64,000 bases of DNA from Dactylonectria macrodidyma (lineage: Eukaryota; Ascomycota; Sordariomycetes; Hypocreales; Nectriaceae). The stretch is taken from NCBI GenBank assembly GCA_020744425.1, contig JAGMUV010000021.1, positions 620,001 through 684,000 of the forward strand, in the 5' to 3' direction. Each line of letters opens with the position of its first letter. Position 1 is the first letter of the stretch. Positions 47,235-58,155 of the stretch are shown piece by piece. The notes under the pieces are model-generated. The model was given only the letters and a program-made list of their open reading frames with translations. It ran no database searches and was not told the DNA's origin. Made by a program: the position numbers and the translations under genes.

Positions 47235-47354
47235 CGCACTGAGCGTGCTAAAAGGATCAAAGATCAGGTAAATCAATAATGAGCAGCGGCAGTGTGTTCA
47301 TCGATTGTTGTCTAAAGTGCGGGGCACTCCATCCCTCAGATTTTACTTGAAGCA
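47235..47354 (+). repeat. Dispersed repeat, copy 2
   Basis: Matches 3705-3809: cgcactgagcgtg, agtgtgttcatcgattgttg, tctaaagtgcgggg and ttttacttgaagca are in the same order and spacing. This copy has no Helitron motif next to it. The stretch from 47355 to 47739 holds no supported gene. Confidence 0.6.
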
Positions 47355-47739
47355 TCCTGTTGGATAGCATAGGTGACCACGATGATGACCTTGTAACGCG
47401 TGTGTGTATTGTGTAGCTCCTCCTTAAGCTCCCGCCCCTTAAGGTCAGGGAGACATAGCTATTCCTGGCTTCCTAATGCAGTCTAGCCTAGCGAGCGCTC
47501 GGCGAGCCCTCCCCGATTCAGTCCCGAAAGACCACCTAGTCTCATGTGACCACCCTGCGCCTAGGTGTTCCAACATGGTCCAATTCAATATTGTCACCCA
47601 CTTTTCGTCCCTTAATGCAGTGAAATAGACCATTTCAGGATTATGATCTTTCAAATATTGTAATACAGTCATTACTAAAGGAATATGACTGTAATATAAC
47701 CCGTTAGAAAGCTTTAAAATAGCAGAAAATAATGATATT

Positions 47740-47934
47740 TGTGACAGGAGCGTCTGGAGTGCTGAACCCAGGGGGGGGCCGATACGTAACTAGGGCGCAC
47801 GGGGCAGGCCGCAGGGACTATTAACGCGTCTACGCGTTTACACGCCTGCCCGCTTTCTCTCTTTCCTCTTCATCGTAGTATTCTCGCAATACAGTGGCAT
47901 TACCTCTTGGGTTGATCTTATCTGGCCCGTTACA
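47740..47934 (-). repeat. 195-bp LTR-like repeat, copy B
   Basis: On the minus strand it runs from tgtaacgggccagat to gacgctcctgtcaca, exactly 195 bp like copy A. Its 5' end cuts a Fot1-type transposase start (47935-48076). The flanking 5-mers do not match. Confidence 0.75.
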
Positions 47935-48076
47935 TGAAGCGTAAGAAGGATTCTACTCTTAACATTAGGGTTAGACATATTTCGTAGTTAAGAATTAATT
48001 GATTAAATGGAGAAGATGTAAGTAAAGGGATGTTTGTCATGCAAGCTTGTTTGTTACGCAAGCTTATTATGTACAT
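47935..48076 (-). pseudogene. Remnant 5' end of a second Fot1/pogo element
   Basis: Its terminal repeat (gcttgtttgttacgcaagct...gtacat, about 48035-48076, then TA) and leader align base for base with the end of the full element at 50038-50140. The minus-strand start codon at 47978 opens MSNPNVKSRILLTLH, which matches MSDSNIEARILLALQ of the full copy. The LTR-like repeat then interrupts it after about 14 codons. Confidence 0.75.
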
Positions 48077-48094
48077 TATATAAAATTACATAAC

Positions 48095-48277
48095 TATTGA
48101 AAGCTAGCCGCGGCAGGTTGCATAGGAATTGTGTGTTATGATTGATCTGACTAGCTAGAAAAAGGGGAGACGCCGCAGTCGGCTTTGTGATCAGCGATGT
48201 CGGCTGTTGCCTTACAAATTAGGTGTAAATCGGGACGGTGGCTAAACCCGGATTGTACGGTCGGATCCACACCAACA
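48095..48277 (-). repeat. Solo LTR, 183-bp family, copy 1
   Basis: On the minus strand it runs from tgttggtgtggatccgac to gctagctttcaata, 183 bp, the same length as copies at 52438-52620 and 54663-54845. Left target copy ataac (48090-48094). The right copy ata...gc is split by the Fot1 element: ata at 48278-48280 and, after the element's duplicated TA, gc at 50143-50144. Confidence 0.85.
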
Positions 48278-48280
48278 ATA

Positions 48281-50140
48281 ACGTACATGATAAGCGAGTG
48301 GGACAAACAAGCGAGCGTGATAAAAATTCTAACCTCTAAGATTCAAACCTCAATAAAACCATAACAATGCTATCAATCAATTAAAACTAATCGCTATGCT
48401 CTTCCTCAGAGGTCTCAATTATAATCTGACAGATTCTTGCATTATGACCAGCCTTTCTACATATTCCACAGCGCCTTTCCCTTGGCAGCGCCGACCTCCT
48501 TCGACCACCACTTCTCGACGATTCAGCCACTACCTGCGCATCGACGTCTCTCTGATCTATCTCATCCCTTCCCTCATCTAGAGTCATCTTTCCTCCTTTA
48601 CTTAGGCGGGTTTTTTTAGCTCTGCGCCGCTTGCTAAGAGTCTCATTCGCCTGTTAAAGAATCTGGACCTCAGCTTTCAATAGGGCATTCTGATGCATTA
48701 TTGCCTTTATTCCCTTTGAAAGTAACTTAAGCGCCTCGAGAATTAATGTTGGAGAGCTGCTCTAATGCCTTCTCATTCGTCTTTCGAGATATTCAGACTG
48801 AGAGCTAGCCTCAAGTATGGTCTTTGGGGTCTTTGAGACCCAAGGGTCGGGGAGGCTGACATCCTCCTCGGCCGGTGTTGGAGTCCGTAGCTGCACATCA
48901 AGCTTTGATATGACATTTTCTGGGTCTAAAGGAGCAAGTCCAGCCCCTCGAAAACCCCCTTTGATATTGCTCGCCGTCATGGCGGCTTGGTGGGCGGCAT
49001 AAAAGGCTGGGAAGAACTCAGTCTTTGAAACGTGGGTTATAGAGCATCTGATCAACCGCTCAATTTCTCGACTGTAGGCTTTTTTAAGCGGCCCAAAGCA
49101 CCCGACATCAAGAGGCTGAAGTAAATAAGACGAATGAGGCGGCATACAAAGCGTAATAATGTCGTTCTGTTCACAATATTTCTCAAAGTCGACGGAGTGG
49201 TGACTTTCGTGCCCGTCAAGGATCAGAAGACGATAGCGACCGGTCAATCGATTCTTCGTATGCCGGTCAAAGTGCTTAAGCCACTCAAGACCTATTTCAT
49301 TATCAGTCCAGCCATTTGGAGTTATTGCAATAGCCCAATCGCCCGGGAGGTTGCTTTTCTAGTACTAGCTAGCGAGGTGATATTGGCCCGCAACCACGAT
49401 GAACGGCGCGATCGCCCAGCCTTCTGCATTGATTGCCTGAATGACTATAACCCATTCCCGGTTTCCAGGCTGGACTGATTTCGGGTTTCCACGCCTATCT
49501 GCGCCTATGACGACCATTCCGCTTGCAATTATGCCCATCATAAAGCCAGTCTCATCAAAGTTATAGATATCAGCTAGGTCGATACTATATTTCGCAATTG
49601 TGTTCTCTACGAGCCGGAACCAATTGCGAATAATGGCCGGATCTTCGCATTTAGCCCTCTGATAGTCGTATTTACGAAAAAAACGCGTCTTAAGCTCTTA
49701 GTATCGCCTGACGAAGTTTGAAGCCCAGCGCTTGCCGACAGGTGACGCGTCGCGGTCGGCGAGCAGTCGATTAGCCATTTCTTCAACACCACGCAGTCGC
49801 GGAGGAAATCCTCGCAAATCCAGGTCGAGAATGAACTGAATAATGATCTGTTCCTCTAGATCAGATAGTCGGCATGATTTTGGAATGGTATCATGCGTAG
49901 AAAGAATGCCCTTCTGCCGGCGCCATAGCTTCATACGACCAACTTTATAGATCTCTGCAGCGCGTCGGAGCTTTAATTTTGGGTCATTTTGAAGGGCCTG
50001 AAGGGCAAGAAGGATTCTAGCCTCAATATTTGAGTCTGACATAGTGCGTAGTTAAGAATGAAGTGATTAAATGGAAATGATGTAGGTTGAGAGATTTTTG
50101 TCACGCTCGCTTGTTTGTCCCACTCGCTTATCATATACGT
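48281..50140 (-). mobile_element. Full-length Fot1/pogo DNA transposon (inactive)
   Basis: 1860 bp with terminal inverted repeats of about 50 bp: acgtacatgataagcgagtg at the left end equals the reverse complement of the right end cactcgcttatcatatacgt apart from one base. TA duplications sit at 48279-48280 and 50141-50142. The length is normal for Fot1-like elements. The transposase inside has several stops. The element landed in the target duplication of an older solo LTR. Confidence 0.92.
48387..50042 (-). pseudogene. Fot1/pogo transposase with nonsense codons
   Basis: Start at 50042 (MSDSNIEARILLALQALQND). The N-terminus holds the psq/CENP-B helix-turn-helix pair (LRRAAEIYKVGRMKLWRR; GFPPRLRGVEEMANRLLADR). 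The DDE domain includes DLADIYNFDETGFMMG, then YRLLILDGHESHHSVDFEKY and PPHSSYLLQPLDVGCFGPLK. The C-terminus has a zinc knuckle-like CGICRKAGHNARIC. Stops: TAA at 49700-49698 (RRY*ELKTR, where Gln or Pro-Glu is usual), two TAG codons near 49367-49359, one after RRMRRH near 48760, and one near 48657. Conserved motifs remain readable, so inactivation is fairly recent. The enzyme would bind its terminal repeats and cut and paste the element. Confidence 0.9.
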
Positions 50141-50461
50141 TAGCATAAGTTTTATCTTATGAATAGCTTTATATATAGCCAAGTGCAGGAGAAGTGAAGT
50201 TACAGAGTTTGTATAAGCAGTAGGTAGTTTTACGCTAGCCATTGAAGGGTGTTAGTCGTTAGTAAGTAATGCATAGTATGACGTGATTATAGACTATCTC
50301 AGATAGTATTCACTCATTCCTGTTATAGTTGACGTAATACTACTTGCAAAATGATTATTCAATTCCACCACTCACCTCCAGTGTCCGTTATATATCATAT
50401 ACTTTTTGTTAAAATTTATGCTTCAGTAATTAAACTGGTGGCGGCATTTGCAATTTACGCA

Positions 50462-52102
50462 TCATATTGAGAATCCAGTAGCAGCTAAAATTCTAGACAC
50501 ATATCCTTGGACTTGCAACATCTGGTCTTTCGTAAGTAAACCACAGTCCATCAAAAACTTAAGTGAGCTCAGAATAATCACCCCACTTGTAGCATCCGAC
50601 CCTGACATTTTTTCCTCTCCTCCAGAGTCTACATCACCCAAGGCATATGGTAGACAATGAACAATGTCCCTGACAGCTAACGCCGCTTCTCTCTCTGCCT
50701 TAGAAGCTATAACGGACGCAATCTTACCCTCCTTCTTCGAACCCTGATGATGACTCTCTGCACTTTCGAAGGTACGACAGTAATCGGATAAGGTCAGAGA
50801 GAGACGAAGGCGAGAAGATCGAATTAAAGTTACAATATTTGCAGTTTCAGAATCATAGTGCCGTGGAGCCATTATGGTCTCACCGAGGGTTGGAGGTTTC
50901 GTACGATGCTTATAGTGCGAGATCCAGTATATACCAGCATTTCTGTCCCACTCGTCGAACTCATGAAGGATCATAGAGCAAGCCTGAATGGCCTTGATAC
51001 TGACTTTGCTTGCTGACACTGGTTGTGATGCTGGCCAGGACGAACTTGGGTTCCTTGCTAGCGAGAGATCGCGACATAATTTCATCGACCTGCAAGTAAT
51101 TGATAATGCACGCATTAACATGTTGGCAGGTTGACTTAGTTCGGGTGGGGCGATCTTTTCTGTGATGTCAACAAACGTAAGGTCGTTGGTTAAGGAAGAA
51201 TATGTTTGCTGCAATCCGTTATTTTGTGCTACTATCGACTGGAAGTCTTAAAAATTGAGGAAGGCTCACAAGGCGCACCACAGAGTAGAAAAATAGCTCA
51301 AGACCTCTTGCGGTAGTGAACTGGTGGTATCCTCTCTGCTGCAGTAAGTAATAAAGTCCAGGAGCGTGTACCCCTGGACTATGTGAAGAGTTGCCGCTGA
51401 CATCCTGATTAGATGGTTAAAAATGCAACAAAGATGAAAATAACAAGGTGCCTTACGTCAAAGAGGCAAAGCAAGAGTAGTGTTCCGATGGTTTTATCGC
51501 ATAGAGCCGATTCCTGTGACTCAAGTACCTGTTTCAATTCTTTAATTGCACAACCATAGCTCTTGTATGACTGCTGACGAAGGCTGTGCAGACCAGAACG
51601 ATTGAAAGCGACCATTCTTGCAATGCTCAAAGTTGCTAGTTCGAATGGCCCCTGCACATGATGATCATAAAGCTCCACCAGGAAATTAAGATGACCAGGA
51701 AATTCAATGGCTGACGCAGAGCAGACGAAGCGTGCGATGAAGTTGCTGATCAACGCGTGATCCTGAGGAGGGGCTAGCGCTTCAGGCATCGGTGACCGCG
51801 TGGTATCACCTAGATAGGCAGCTGGAGAGCCACCACAGACACTAGAATTGTTCTTGGTGGGGGTGGTGGACGTAGTGGGATATGATATGATAGAGGTGCG
51901 ATTATTTCGGAAGCTAAAGGTGGATGAGTACCCTGGGCATGGCTGTCCGTAAATTGCACAACGTGTGCAAGAGGGCTGTGCCTGGTCACACTTCATATTT
52001 GAATTAGAATCAGTGGCACTTGCTTAGAATGAGTTAACAAACCTTGACCTTGCGACGCCGACAGCGATGGCAGGCAGTATTGAATCTCCCAGAAAACACC
52101 AT
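50462..52102 (-). CDS. Zn2Cys6 transcription factor
   Basis: Exon 1 52102-52043 (MVFSGRFNTACHRCRRRKVK), a 52-bp intron ending in AAG, exon 2 51990-51457, a 52-bp intron, exon 3 from 51404, then exon 4 from 51238 to the stop at 50462. The first intron splits the zinc cluster; joined, it reads CHRCRRRKVKCDQAQPSCTR followed by CAIYGQPC, a complete binuclear cluster. The acidic activation-type middle region (FEL, LYDHHVQGPFELATLSIARM) resembles the DUF3468 type of fungal regulators. The intron between exons 3 and 4 is unusually short: 31 bp with donor GTGAGC (51269) or 43 bp with donor GTGGTG (51281); both keep phase. Product about 480 residues. Its neighbours are transposons, and no target gene is implied by position. 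Confidence 0.85.
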
Positions 52103-52353
52103 GGTCTAACAATAATTAAGGAGAGATTTGGGGAACTCGGGAGAATGGCTAGCTATATAATTGACAGGTGACGGGCTATCAAAAACGATGGACATTATTC
52201 GGTCTAAATATTGATCCGACAACCGTCAGTTTTGGGTTTAGCTTGCGAGGAAAGTGGGGGCCGGGGTCGGAAGTTATTCCAGATTTACGGACTGGAGGTG
52301 TTGTATCAGTGCTCCGTACTCCGTAGACAGCACGGATATTACTGTATTAGGCA

Positions 52354-52848
52354 CGGAGTACGGAGGCAGCCTCCAAAAGTCCTCGGCCGCGCTAAAATAC
52401 GCCATATTCTTCGACCCCTATGGCTACTTATGGATACTATTGAAAGCTAGCCGCGGCAGGAAGCATAGGAATTGTGTGTTATGATTGATCTGACTAGCTA
52501 GAAAAAGGGGAGACGCCGCGGTCGGCCTTGTGATCAGCGATGTCGGCTGTTGCCTTACAAATTAGGTGTAAACCGGGACGGTGGCTAAACCCGGATTGTA
52601 CGGTCGGATCTACACCAACAGATACATTACACTCGGATTGGCTATAGCGAGGCTTATACCTAATGCCTTTGTAACTTTAGGGGCAATAGGGGAAGCTTAT
52701 CCTCTAATTACTGACTAGACCCCGCTGTATTCTAGTAGCGTTTAGTTGGATTATATGAGCTTGACGTGTCCTTCGTATTTATTTTAGATGTAGCGCTGAC
52801 ATTGCTTTTTCCTGGCCGAAAACTTTTGGAGGCTGCCTCCGTACTCCG
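52354..52848. mobile_element. MITE with mariner-type terminal repeats (copy B), split by a solo LTR
   Basis: The left end cggagtacggaggcagcctc and the reverse complement of the right end agree over about 37 bp with three mismatches. TA follows the right end; the left flank is CA, a likely mutation of TA. Without the inserted 183-bp LTR and its duplication the element is 307 bp, close to the 300-bp copy at 33366. Both share the ccaaaagtcctcggccgcgc / caaaagtccttgccgcgc terminal motif. Confidence 0.75.
52438..52620 (-). repeat. Solo LTR, 183-bp family, copy 2
   Basis: Same sequence and length as copy 1. Perfect 5-bp target duplication gatac at 52433-52437 and 52621-52625. It was inserted inside the MITE at 52354-52848, so it is younger than the MITE. 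Confidence 0.92.
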
Positions 52849-52878
52849 TAGTGCGGATCCAATTGTGACTTAAGGTTT

Positions 52879-53102
52879 TGTCACACCCATCTACTATTGA
52901 GACTGCGGCCCGGTCTCGACAACTCGGCTCTCTAGCAAGCCGGCTTCGAAGACCTGGATCCCTTGGGATCCAGGTCTTACGAGAACCTTATCATAGCTAT
53001 GAGGGCACCCTTACAAATAGAGCTGCCACGAGCCCTCAGTTAGATAGAAATAAAGAGCTTCTACATACATCACAAAATGCACCCTTCCTTTCTGATGCAA
53101 CA
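52879..53102 (+). repeat. Solo LTR of the Copia family
   Basis: 224 bp from tgtcacacccatctactatt to ttctgatgcaaca. It shares agaaccttatcatagctatg, agccctcagttagatagaaa and the acccttcct...gatgcaaca end with the intact Copia LTR. Flanks ggttt and gcttt agree in four of five bases, a probable decayed target duplication. Confidence 0.88.
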
Positions 53103-54657
53103 GCTTTCTTTAGCCACTTGAAATCGCATGACCTATCCAATGCCGCTGTAACCCCGGCCATGTCAGCGACTTCTTTTTTTTCGTCCCAGCATGGCAGAGC
53201 CGTGAGTTAGTCATTCAGCGACGAAAAGTTTTTGGTTGTATTAGAAGCTTCGGAGGCCGAGGATCGATATGATTCGTACAGGCTCTACCAATTGCGTCAA
53301 GCTGGGTGGGTCACTGAATAAAAGGCATAATGAAAGCTTATCAACCAGGTGCGGAGGACCATACTCAATAAAGCCGGCACAGACCAGCGAGACCAGGCTG
53401 TAGAACAATGTTGCTCACAGTCCTCTCAATAAGGCTCCCCGTGTCAGATTACCAATTTGTTTCTCCACCAGATGGTTAAATAGGACCGAAGTAGCGGCTG
53501 AGATCGTCAGTGGTGGACACATGACCCTGAAGGCAGCAAGGAGATACTCGAGAGCTCTTACGAACAATTCGCAGCCAAAGAAAACAACCGAAAACTCCTT
53601 GATTATAGCCGAAGAGGGCAAATGCAGCGCCAGATGCGACGACAATGAGCGTTGTTTGACTAGTGCCGTAGGTATTACTAATGGAAAGCTGCTGAGGTAA
53701 TTCCTATGCGGAACTCTAATGAGAAGACAAGATAGTTTGTGTTTATGGACTTAGAGACCTACATAGTTATCAGGGATACCAAAAGAGCCAACGCTTTGAG
53801 GTTTCTCTTTTTTTTTTTTCCAATGATGGAGTGTTTCCTTGGGGTGCTCTGACTCTAGTACCTGGATTCTCCTCCCGACTCCGTCGTTTACGATACCCCT
53901 GAAGGCCAAAAGACGGGCTATCTAGAGCATGTGTTGTGTGGGGTGATGCCACATTGACCTCTTGACCATTCCTACATCCTCTGTGAGGAGATTGACAGTC
54001 TGGCTCAGCCTCTGCGGAGCGCCACTAAGTCCCTAAATCTTCCACTGAGTTGCTCCTCACTCTGCATTGACTCTAAGTTGCCAAGCAGACAACGATTTGC
54101 CGACTGAGCCTGTTGGAGACCACAAGTGTGAGGCGACCAAGTCGGTGGTGTCAGACAGAACAGGTATGCTAGGAAAAGCCTGTCTTCGAATAGGTCTGTG
54201 CTTCAAGTCTGGACTATTCCTGTAAACCTAGGCTAGGAATGTGGGCACAGTTTATTCACCCCTAATAGCCGAGACAACCCAATCCGGCACGTAGATCGGT
54301 CAGATCCGATGGCTGGTTCAAAGAGATCCCTAGTGATAAATAGCTGGCTTTCCTTCCTATCTAGATAGAGAGACAAGATCTTCTATCGTCACCAAGCTGT
54401 TCCCACCAATCCATCTTGTCTGATAGGTGGCAAAGGTGTGGAAGAAGGTGGAACATTCCACAGGGATAGTGCCTGTACATAAATAGTAGTTCTCCTACTA
54501 TTCATTTAGAGTGAATTAAGCAACTTGAATCTTCTCACTTCAACAGAGCCACGGTGACCACTTGGTTTTAGAGATGGTCGGATATACTGAGGGACCTTAG
54601 TACTACGGACGCAGCAAGGGCATCGATCATCCGATTGCCCGAGAGTGTGCCCACTAC
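53103..54657. other. Intergenic stretch, nothing recognisable
   Basis: No frame with domain similarity or convincing splice structure on either strand; one T-run at about 53809-53820. Confidence 0.5.
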
Positions 54658-54662
54658 GGAGC

Positions 54663-54845
54663 TGTTGGTGGGGACTTGATCGTCGGACCCCAGTTTCCCC
54701 GACGTCCCGATTTGCACCTAATTTGTAAGGCAATAGCCGACATCGCAGATCTCAACACCGACACCAGCTTCCCCTTTTTCTTAGCCAGTCAGATCAATCA
54801 GAACACGACATTCCTATGCTTTCCGCCGCGGCCTAGCTTTCAATA
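54663..54845 (+). repeat. Solo LTR, 183-bp family, copy 3
   Basis: Runs from tgttggtggggacttgatcg to ctagctttcaata, again exactly 183 bp but more diverged than copies 1 and 2. Perfect 5-bp target duplication ggagc at 54658-54662 and 54846-54850. Confidence 0.88.
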
Positions 54846-55399
54846 GGAGCACATCGTATCTATTCGAAATGCTCCACACAGGATGCTCGCAAGCTAAGCC
54901 CCTTTCAGTTTTCTCCGTCGGAGGGATAACAAATGAGACTGACAGACCGCTTTATCCCGAGTGTCAATATCATCATGGTGCATTTGCCGCTTTCTATTAC
55001 CCCGCAAATCTTCTTCCCTCTTTACTATCAAGTCGTAGTATTTCCGGAGAGTTTTAGAACCGGTTGTGGACTTTATCGGAGGCGTAAGGTCTATGCCAGT
55101 TCCGTATCCCGCTCTCGCAGATGTGACGACTGTTTGAATTCTAACATCGATATATAAGGTGTCGGGGTAATTTCTGCTCACGTTGTATTACATACGGACA
55201 CACGTGCCTCGGCTATTCGAATACCTTCCAGCATCACTATCAGCTTGCCGCATTTCCTCCGGCCCTTGCTTCTCCCGTCAATGAAAATAATTAGGGCCTG
55301 AAAGACGGCTTGCAAAGGGGTTCAGACAGTTAGATCTAGCAGCTAGATCTAAGCCAAGGATATCATCCACTTCACTTATGCGCAAACCGAGTTTACAAC

Positions 55400-55447
55400 T
55401 GTTGCATTTGATGAGGAAGGGTGCATTGGATGCTTGAAGACGCTCTG
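55400..55447 (-). repeat. Fragment of a Copia-family LTR end
   Basis: tgttgcatttgatgaggaag and gggtgcattg are the reverse complement of the 3' end of the Copia LTR with few changes; similarity fades after about 48 bp. Intergenic sequence from 54851 to 55889 holds no other supported feature. Confidence 0.5.
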
Positions 55448-55889
55448 TGGCAAATCGGGGGCCATTGCCTCAAAGGGGGCCACCATGATCAATCGCATCA
55501 TAAGAAGGCTTGTCACTCGTAATAAAATCAGCTTCGTCCCACATCTATTCTATACGGTCTTGTGGTCTCCTTCAGTATACACGTCCAGCAAATGAGATCA
55601 ACCATGCCATCCATGAGATAGATTCGAACGGGGATAAGGTTATGTGCATAGTGGAGCCTGTGTTGGATGTCTTAGTCCACCAGCTGGGTAGTTGATGGAC
55701 TTTGAGGGTCAGTTACTCAAGGACCGAATCGGGAGGTAAACTGATCATGAGTGTAATCCTGGATCGGAGTTGCGGAATGACAATTGCACCGACCTCGGCA
55801 TATTCATGGTGGGGTTCCTTTGTCTGTTTCAATAACATTATTGCATGACAGGGAAGTCTACTAGTATTTATTGTTAACCATCACCCAAG

Positions 55890-57401
55890 TTGAATCAAGC
55901 GAATGGAGATAGCTACAGTGATGGAGGCAGTTTATACAACTTTTGTCTATCAATGGCCAACCCGCACCAAAGGACAGTTGTCGACCCCTCAGCAAGTCTT
56001 CATGTCAACGATCTTGGTGTTGTCGCTTTCGGACCTGGTGATGGCGAAAATCCTAGACTATGGTCCATAACCCGACGGTGGTATTGCACCATCTCCGCCA
56101 TCTCTCTAGTGGTCAATAGCACATTTGCCTCCTCAAGTCCCTCAGCGAGTCTAGAGAGCTTGTCAGAGGACTTCAGCTCCACCAGAGAGCTATCAAGCCT
56201 CGTTATCTCGTTGTTTCTCCTGGGCTTCTCCGCCGGCCCCCTAATTTTCGCTCCACTCTCCGAAGTTTATGGCCGCAGATGGATCCTTTACTGGTCATTC
56301 ACCGGATACCTGGCTTTAAATTTCCTCTGCGCATTTGCACCCAGCTTGGCGGCGCTTCTCGTCGGCCGATTTCTATCAGGAACATTCGCAAGTGCTCCTC
56401 TGGCTATCGTACCCGGACTTCTTGTCGATCTCTGGACCGAAACTGATAGAGGCAATGCCATGGCCATCTATGCACTGATGTCGCTACAAGGACCAGCACT
56501 GGGCCCAGTCATCTCCGGTTTCCTCGAACAAGAGAAGGACTGGAGATGGACTTACTATGTTCTGCTCTGGATGGGAGGGTTTACTGCGCTCTTGATGTTT
56601 ACGATACCCGAGACGTACCCTCCTGCCATTCTGGCGAAGAAACTTCGCAGGCTCAAGACTTCTCGGATAAGAGGATACGCAGGTTTACAAGATCCGACTC
56701 GAGCACAGGGTATCTCAGCTTCTGGGAACATTCGAGTTGCGCTCTCCAGACCATGGCGAATCCTTTTCGACCCGATATCTCTGATGATTACACTCTACAT
56801 ATGTGTCATCTACCAGTTACAATATATGCTGTTTATAATTTACCCCATTGTCTTCCGACAACAACGAGGCTGGGCGCCTGGTATAAGCGAGCTGCCTTTG
56901 ATTGGGACGGCCGTGGGTGGGTGTGTTGGTGCAATCGGCTTTTTTTTCATTTCAGTCCGCGACAGACAGAAGTTGAGAGATAGGGTGGCTCTTCGCCCCG
57001 AAGATCGACTTCCCTTAGCCATGGTAGGAAGCATCATCTTTCCAGCAAGCATGTTTTGGTTTGCTTGGTCTGCAAATTTCATTAGTGTGCACTGGCTCTT
57101 GCCCACAGTTGCGGGCGGGGTGTTATCATGCTCTATGATTTTGATCTTTGTGGCACATCTCAATTATTTGACCGATACCTACTCGGAATATAGCGCAAGC
57201 GCTGTAGCTGCGAACGTGGTCTGCCGAGCGGTGTGCGGCGCTGCGGCACCTCTTTTTACCCAATCTATGTTTGATGCGTTAGGGGTTGGCGGTGGAGGGT
57301 CACTTCTTGGCGGTGTGGGAGTTTTATTAGCTCCGATCCCATTTTTACTTTTTAAATATGGAGAAAACATCCGAAGCAAAAGCAGGTTTACGAGTATGTA
57401 A
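55890..57401 (+). CDS. MFS transporter (DHA1, polyamine/drug type)
   Basis: A single-exon 503-residue protein. After a polar N-terminus (a second Met at 55956, MANPHQRTVVDPSAS, is also possible) come 12 hydrophobic segments. Family motifs: PLSEVYGRRWILYW (the GxLaDrxGRk loop 2-3 motif), LVGRFLSGTFASAPLAIVPG, DLWTETDRGNAMAIYALMSL and GPVISGFLEQEKDWRWTYYV. The segment after helix 6 is a basic cytoplasmic loop (AKKLRRLKTSRIRGYAG). It resembles the Tpo1/Flu1-type proton antiporters for polyamines and drugs. No stop or frameshift. A Copia solo LTR starts only 24 bp after its stop codon. Confidence 0.92.
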   Translation: MNQANGDSYSDGGSLYNFCLSMANPHQRTVVDPSASLHVNDLGVVAFGPGDGENPRLWSITRRWYCTISAISLVVNSTFASSSPSASLESLSEDFSSTRELSSLVISLFLLGFSAGPLIFAPLSEVYGRRWILYWSFTGYLALNFLCAFAPSLAALLVGRFLSGTFASAPLAIVPGLLVDLWTETDRGNAMAIYALMSLQGPALGPVISGFLEQEKDWRWTYYVLLWMGGFTALLMFTIPETYPPAILAKKLRRLKTSRIRGYAGLQDPTRAQGISASGNIRVALSRPWRILFDPISLMITLYICVIYQLQYMLFIIYPIVFRQQRGWAPGISELPLIGTAVGGCVGAIGFFFISVRDRQKLRDRVALRPEDRLPLAMVGSIIFPASMFWFAWSANFISVHWLLPTVAGGVLSCSMILIFVAHLNYLTDTYSEYSASAVAANVVCRAVCGAAAPLFTQSMFDALGVGGGGSLLGGVGVLLAPIPFLLFKYGENIRSKSRFTSM

Positions 57402-57424
57402 CGGCTGTTTTGTCTATCTTTTAC

Positions 57425-57654
57425 TGTCACATCTATCAACTATCAAGACTATGTTTTCTTTCCCCATCCTTTGAACACAACTCACACACGGATTCCTTCA
57501 ACTCCGATCTCAATAGCTCGGGCCTCTTAGGATCCGGCCAGAAGACCGTCTTTTCCTCTATGTATTTAAGCGCTGCCACAAACCCTTCAGTTAGCTAGAA
57601 ATCAAGAGCTTCTACAAACATCCAATGTGCCCCTTACCATCAGATGCGATAACA
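57425..57654 (+). repeat. Solo LTR of the Copia family, diverged
   Basis: Starts tgtcacatctatcaactatc and ends cagatgcgataaca; shares ttcagttagctagaaatcaa and gagcttctac with the intact LTR. Flanks tttac and ttgca do not match. It lies directly downstream of the MFS gene, inside its likely 3' UTR or terminator region. Confidence 0.8.
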
Positions 57655-57903
57655 TTGCATTTTGTCACTACGGCAAAAGAGAATGCACACTCCACGAATG
57701 CGCAGTGCCAGTAGTGGCCTATATCCTAGATATGACATTTACAGTTAACTACCTAGTTTAGCTAAAGTAGATTAAGATGTATAAAGAGCCCTATCTAATT
57801 AGAGTACTATGATATTTTCACATAAAAATTGTATAACTATAGCGTATGGCATTGCAGTGTTTTTGTTTTAGACGGCTAAAGAAGAAAGTGAGACGGCAGC
57901 TTA

Positions 57904-57924
57904 ACGTGCATAATAAGCGAGCCA
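57904..57924 (+). repeat. Fragment resembling the Fot1 terminal repeat
   Basis: taacgtgcataataagcgag resembles taacgtacatgataagcgag of the Fot1 end at 48279. Only about 20 bp match, so this is weak evidence for a remnant. Confidence 0.35.
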
Positions 57925-58155
57925 CGCAGACTAGTGAGCCGTCCAATCTTGCAGTAAACAGATAAGAAGAGAAGACAAAACCGGACCCTTCTCCACCACA
58001 ATTGGAAAGAGGAGACCCAGATCGAGACAAGCAACAAGATCAATCAATAGGATCATTACATTCATCTGAATAAGTGCATCGTGAATCCGACACCTATCCA
58101 GTCCTTATTCTGCCACCTGAGGGATCAATGCAACAATTCATTCGTGATCTACGGA

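Noticed and set aside
52308..52353. Extra ccgtactccgta copy left of MITE B as a longer terminal repeat
   Set aside because: It cannot be aligned beyond 12 bp with the right end, and the TA-adjacent ends at 52354 and 52848 explain the element better.
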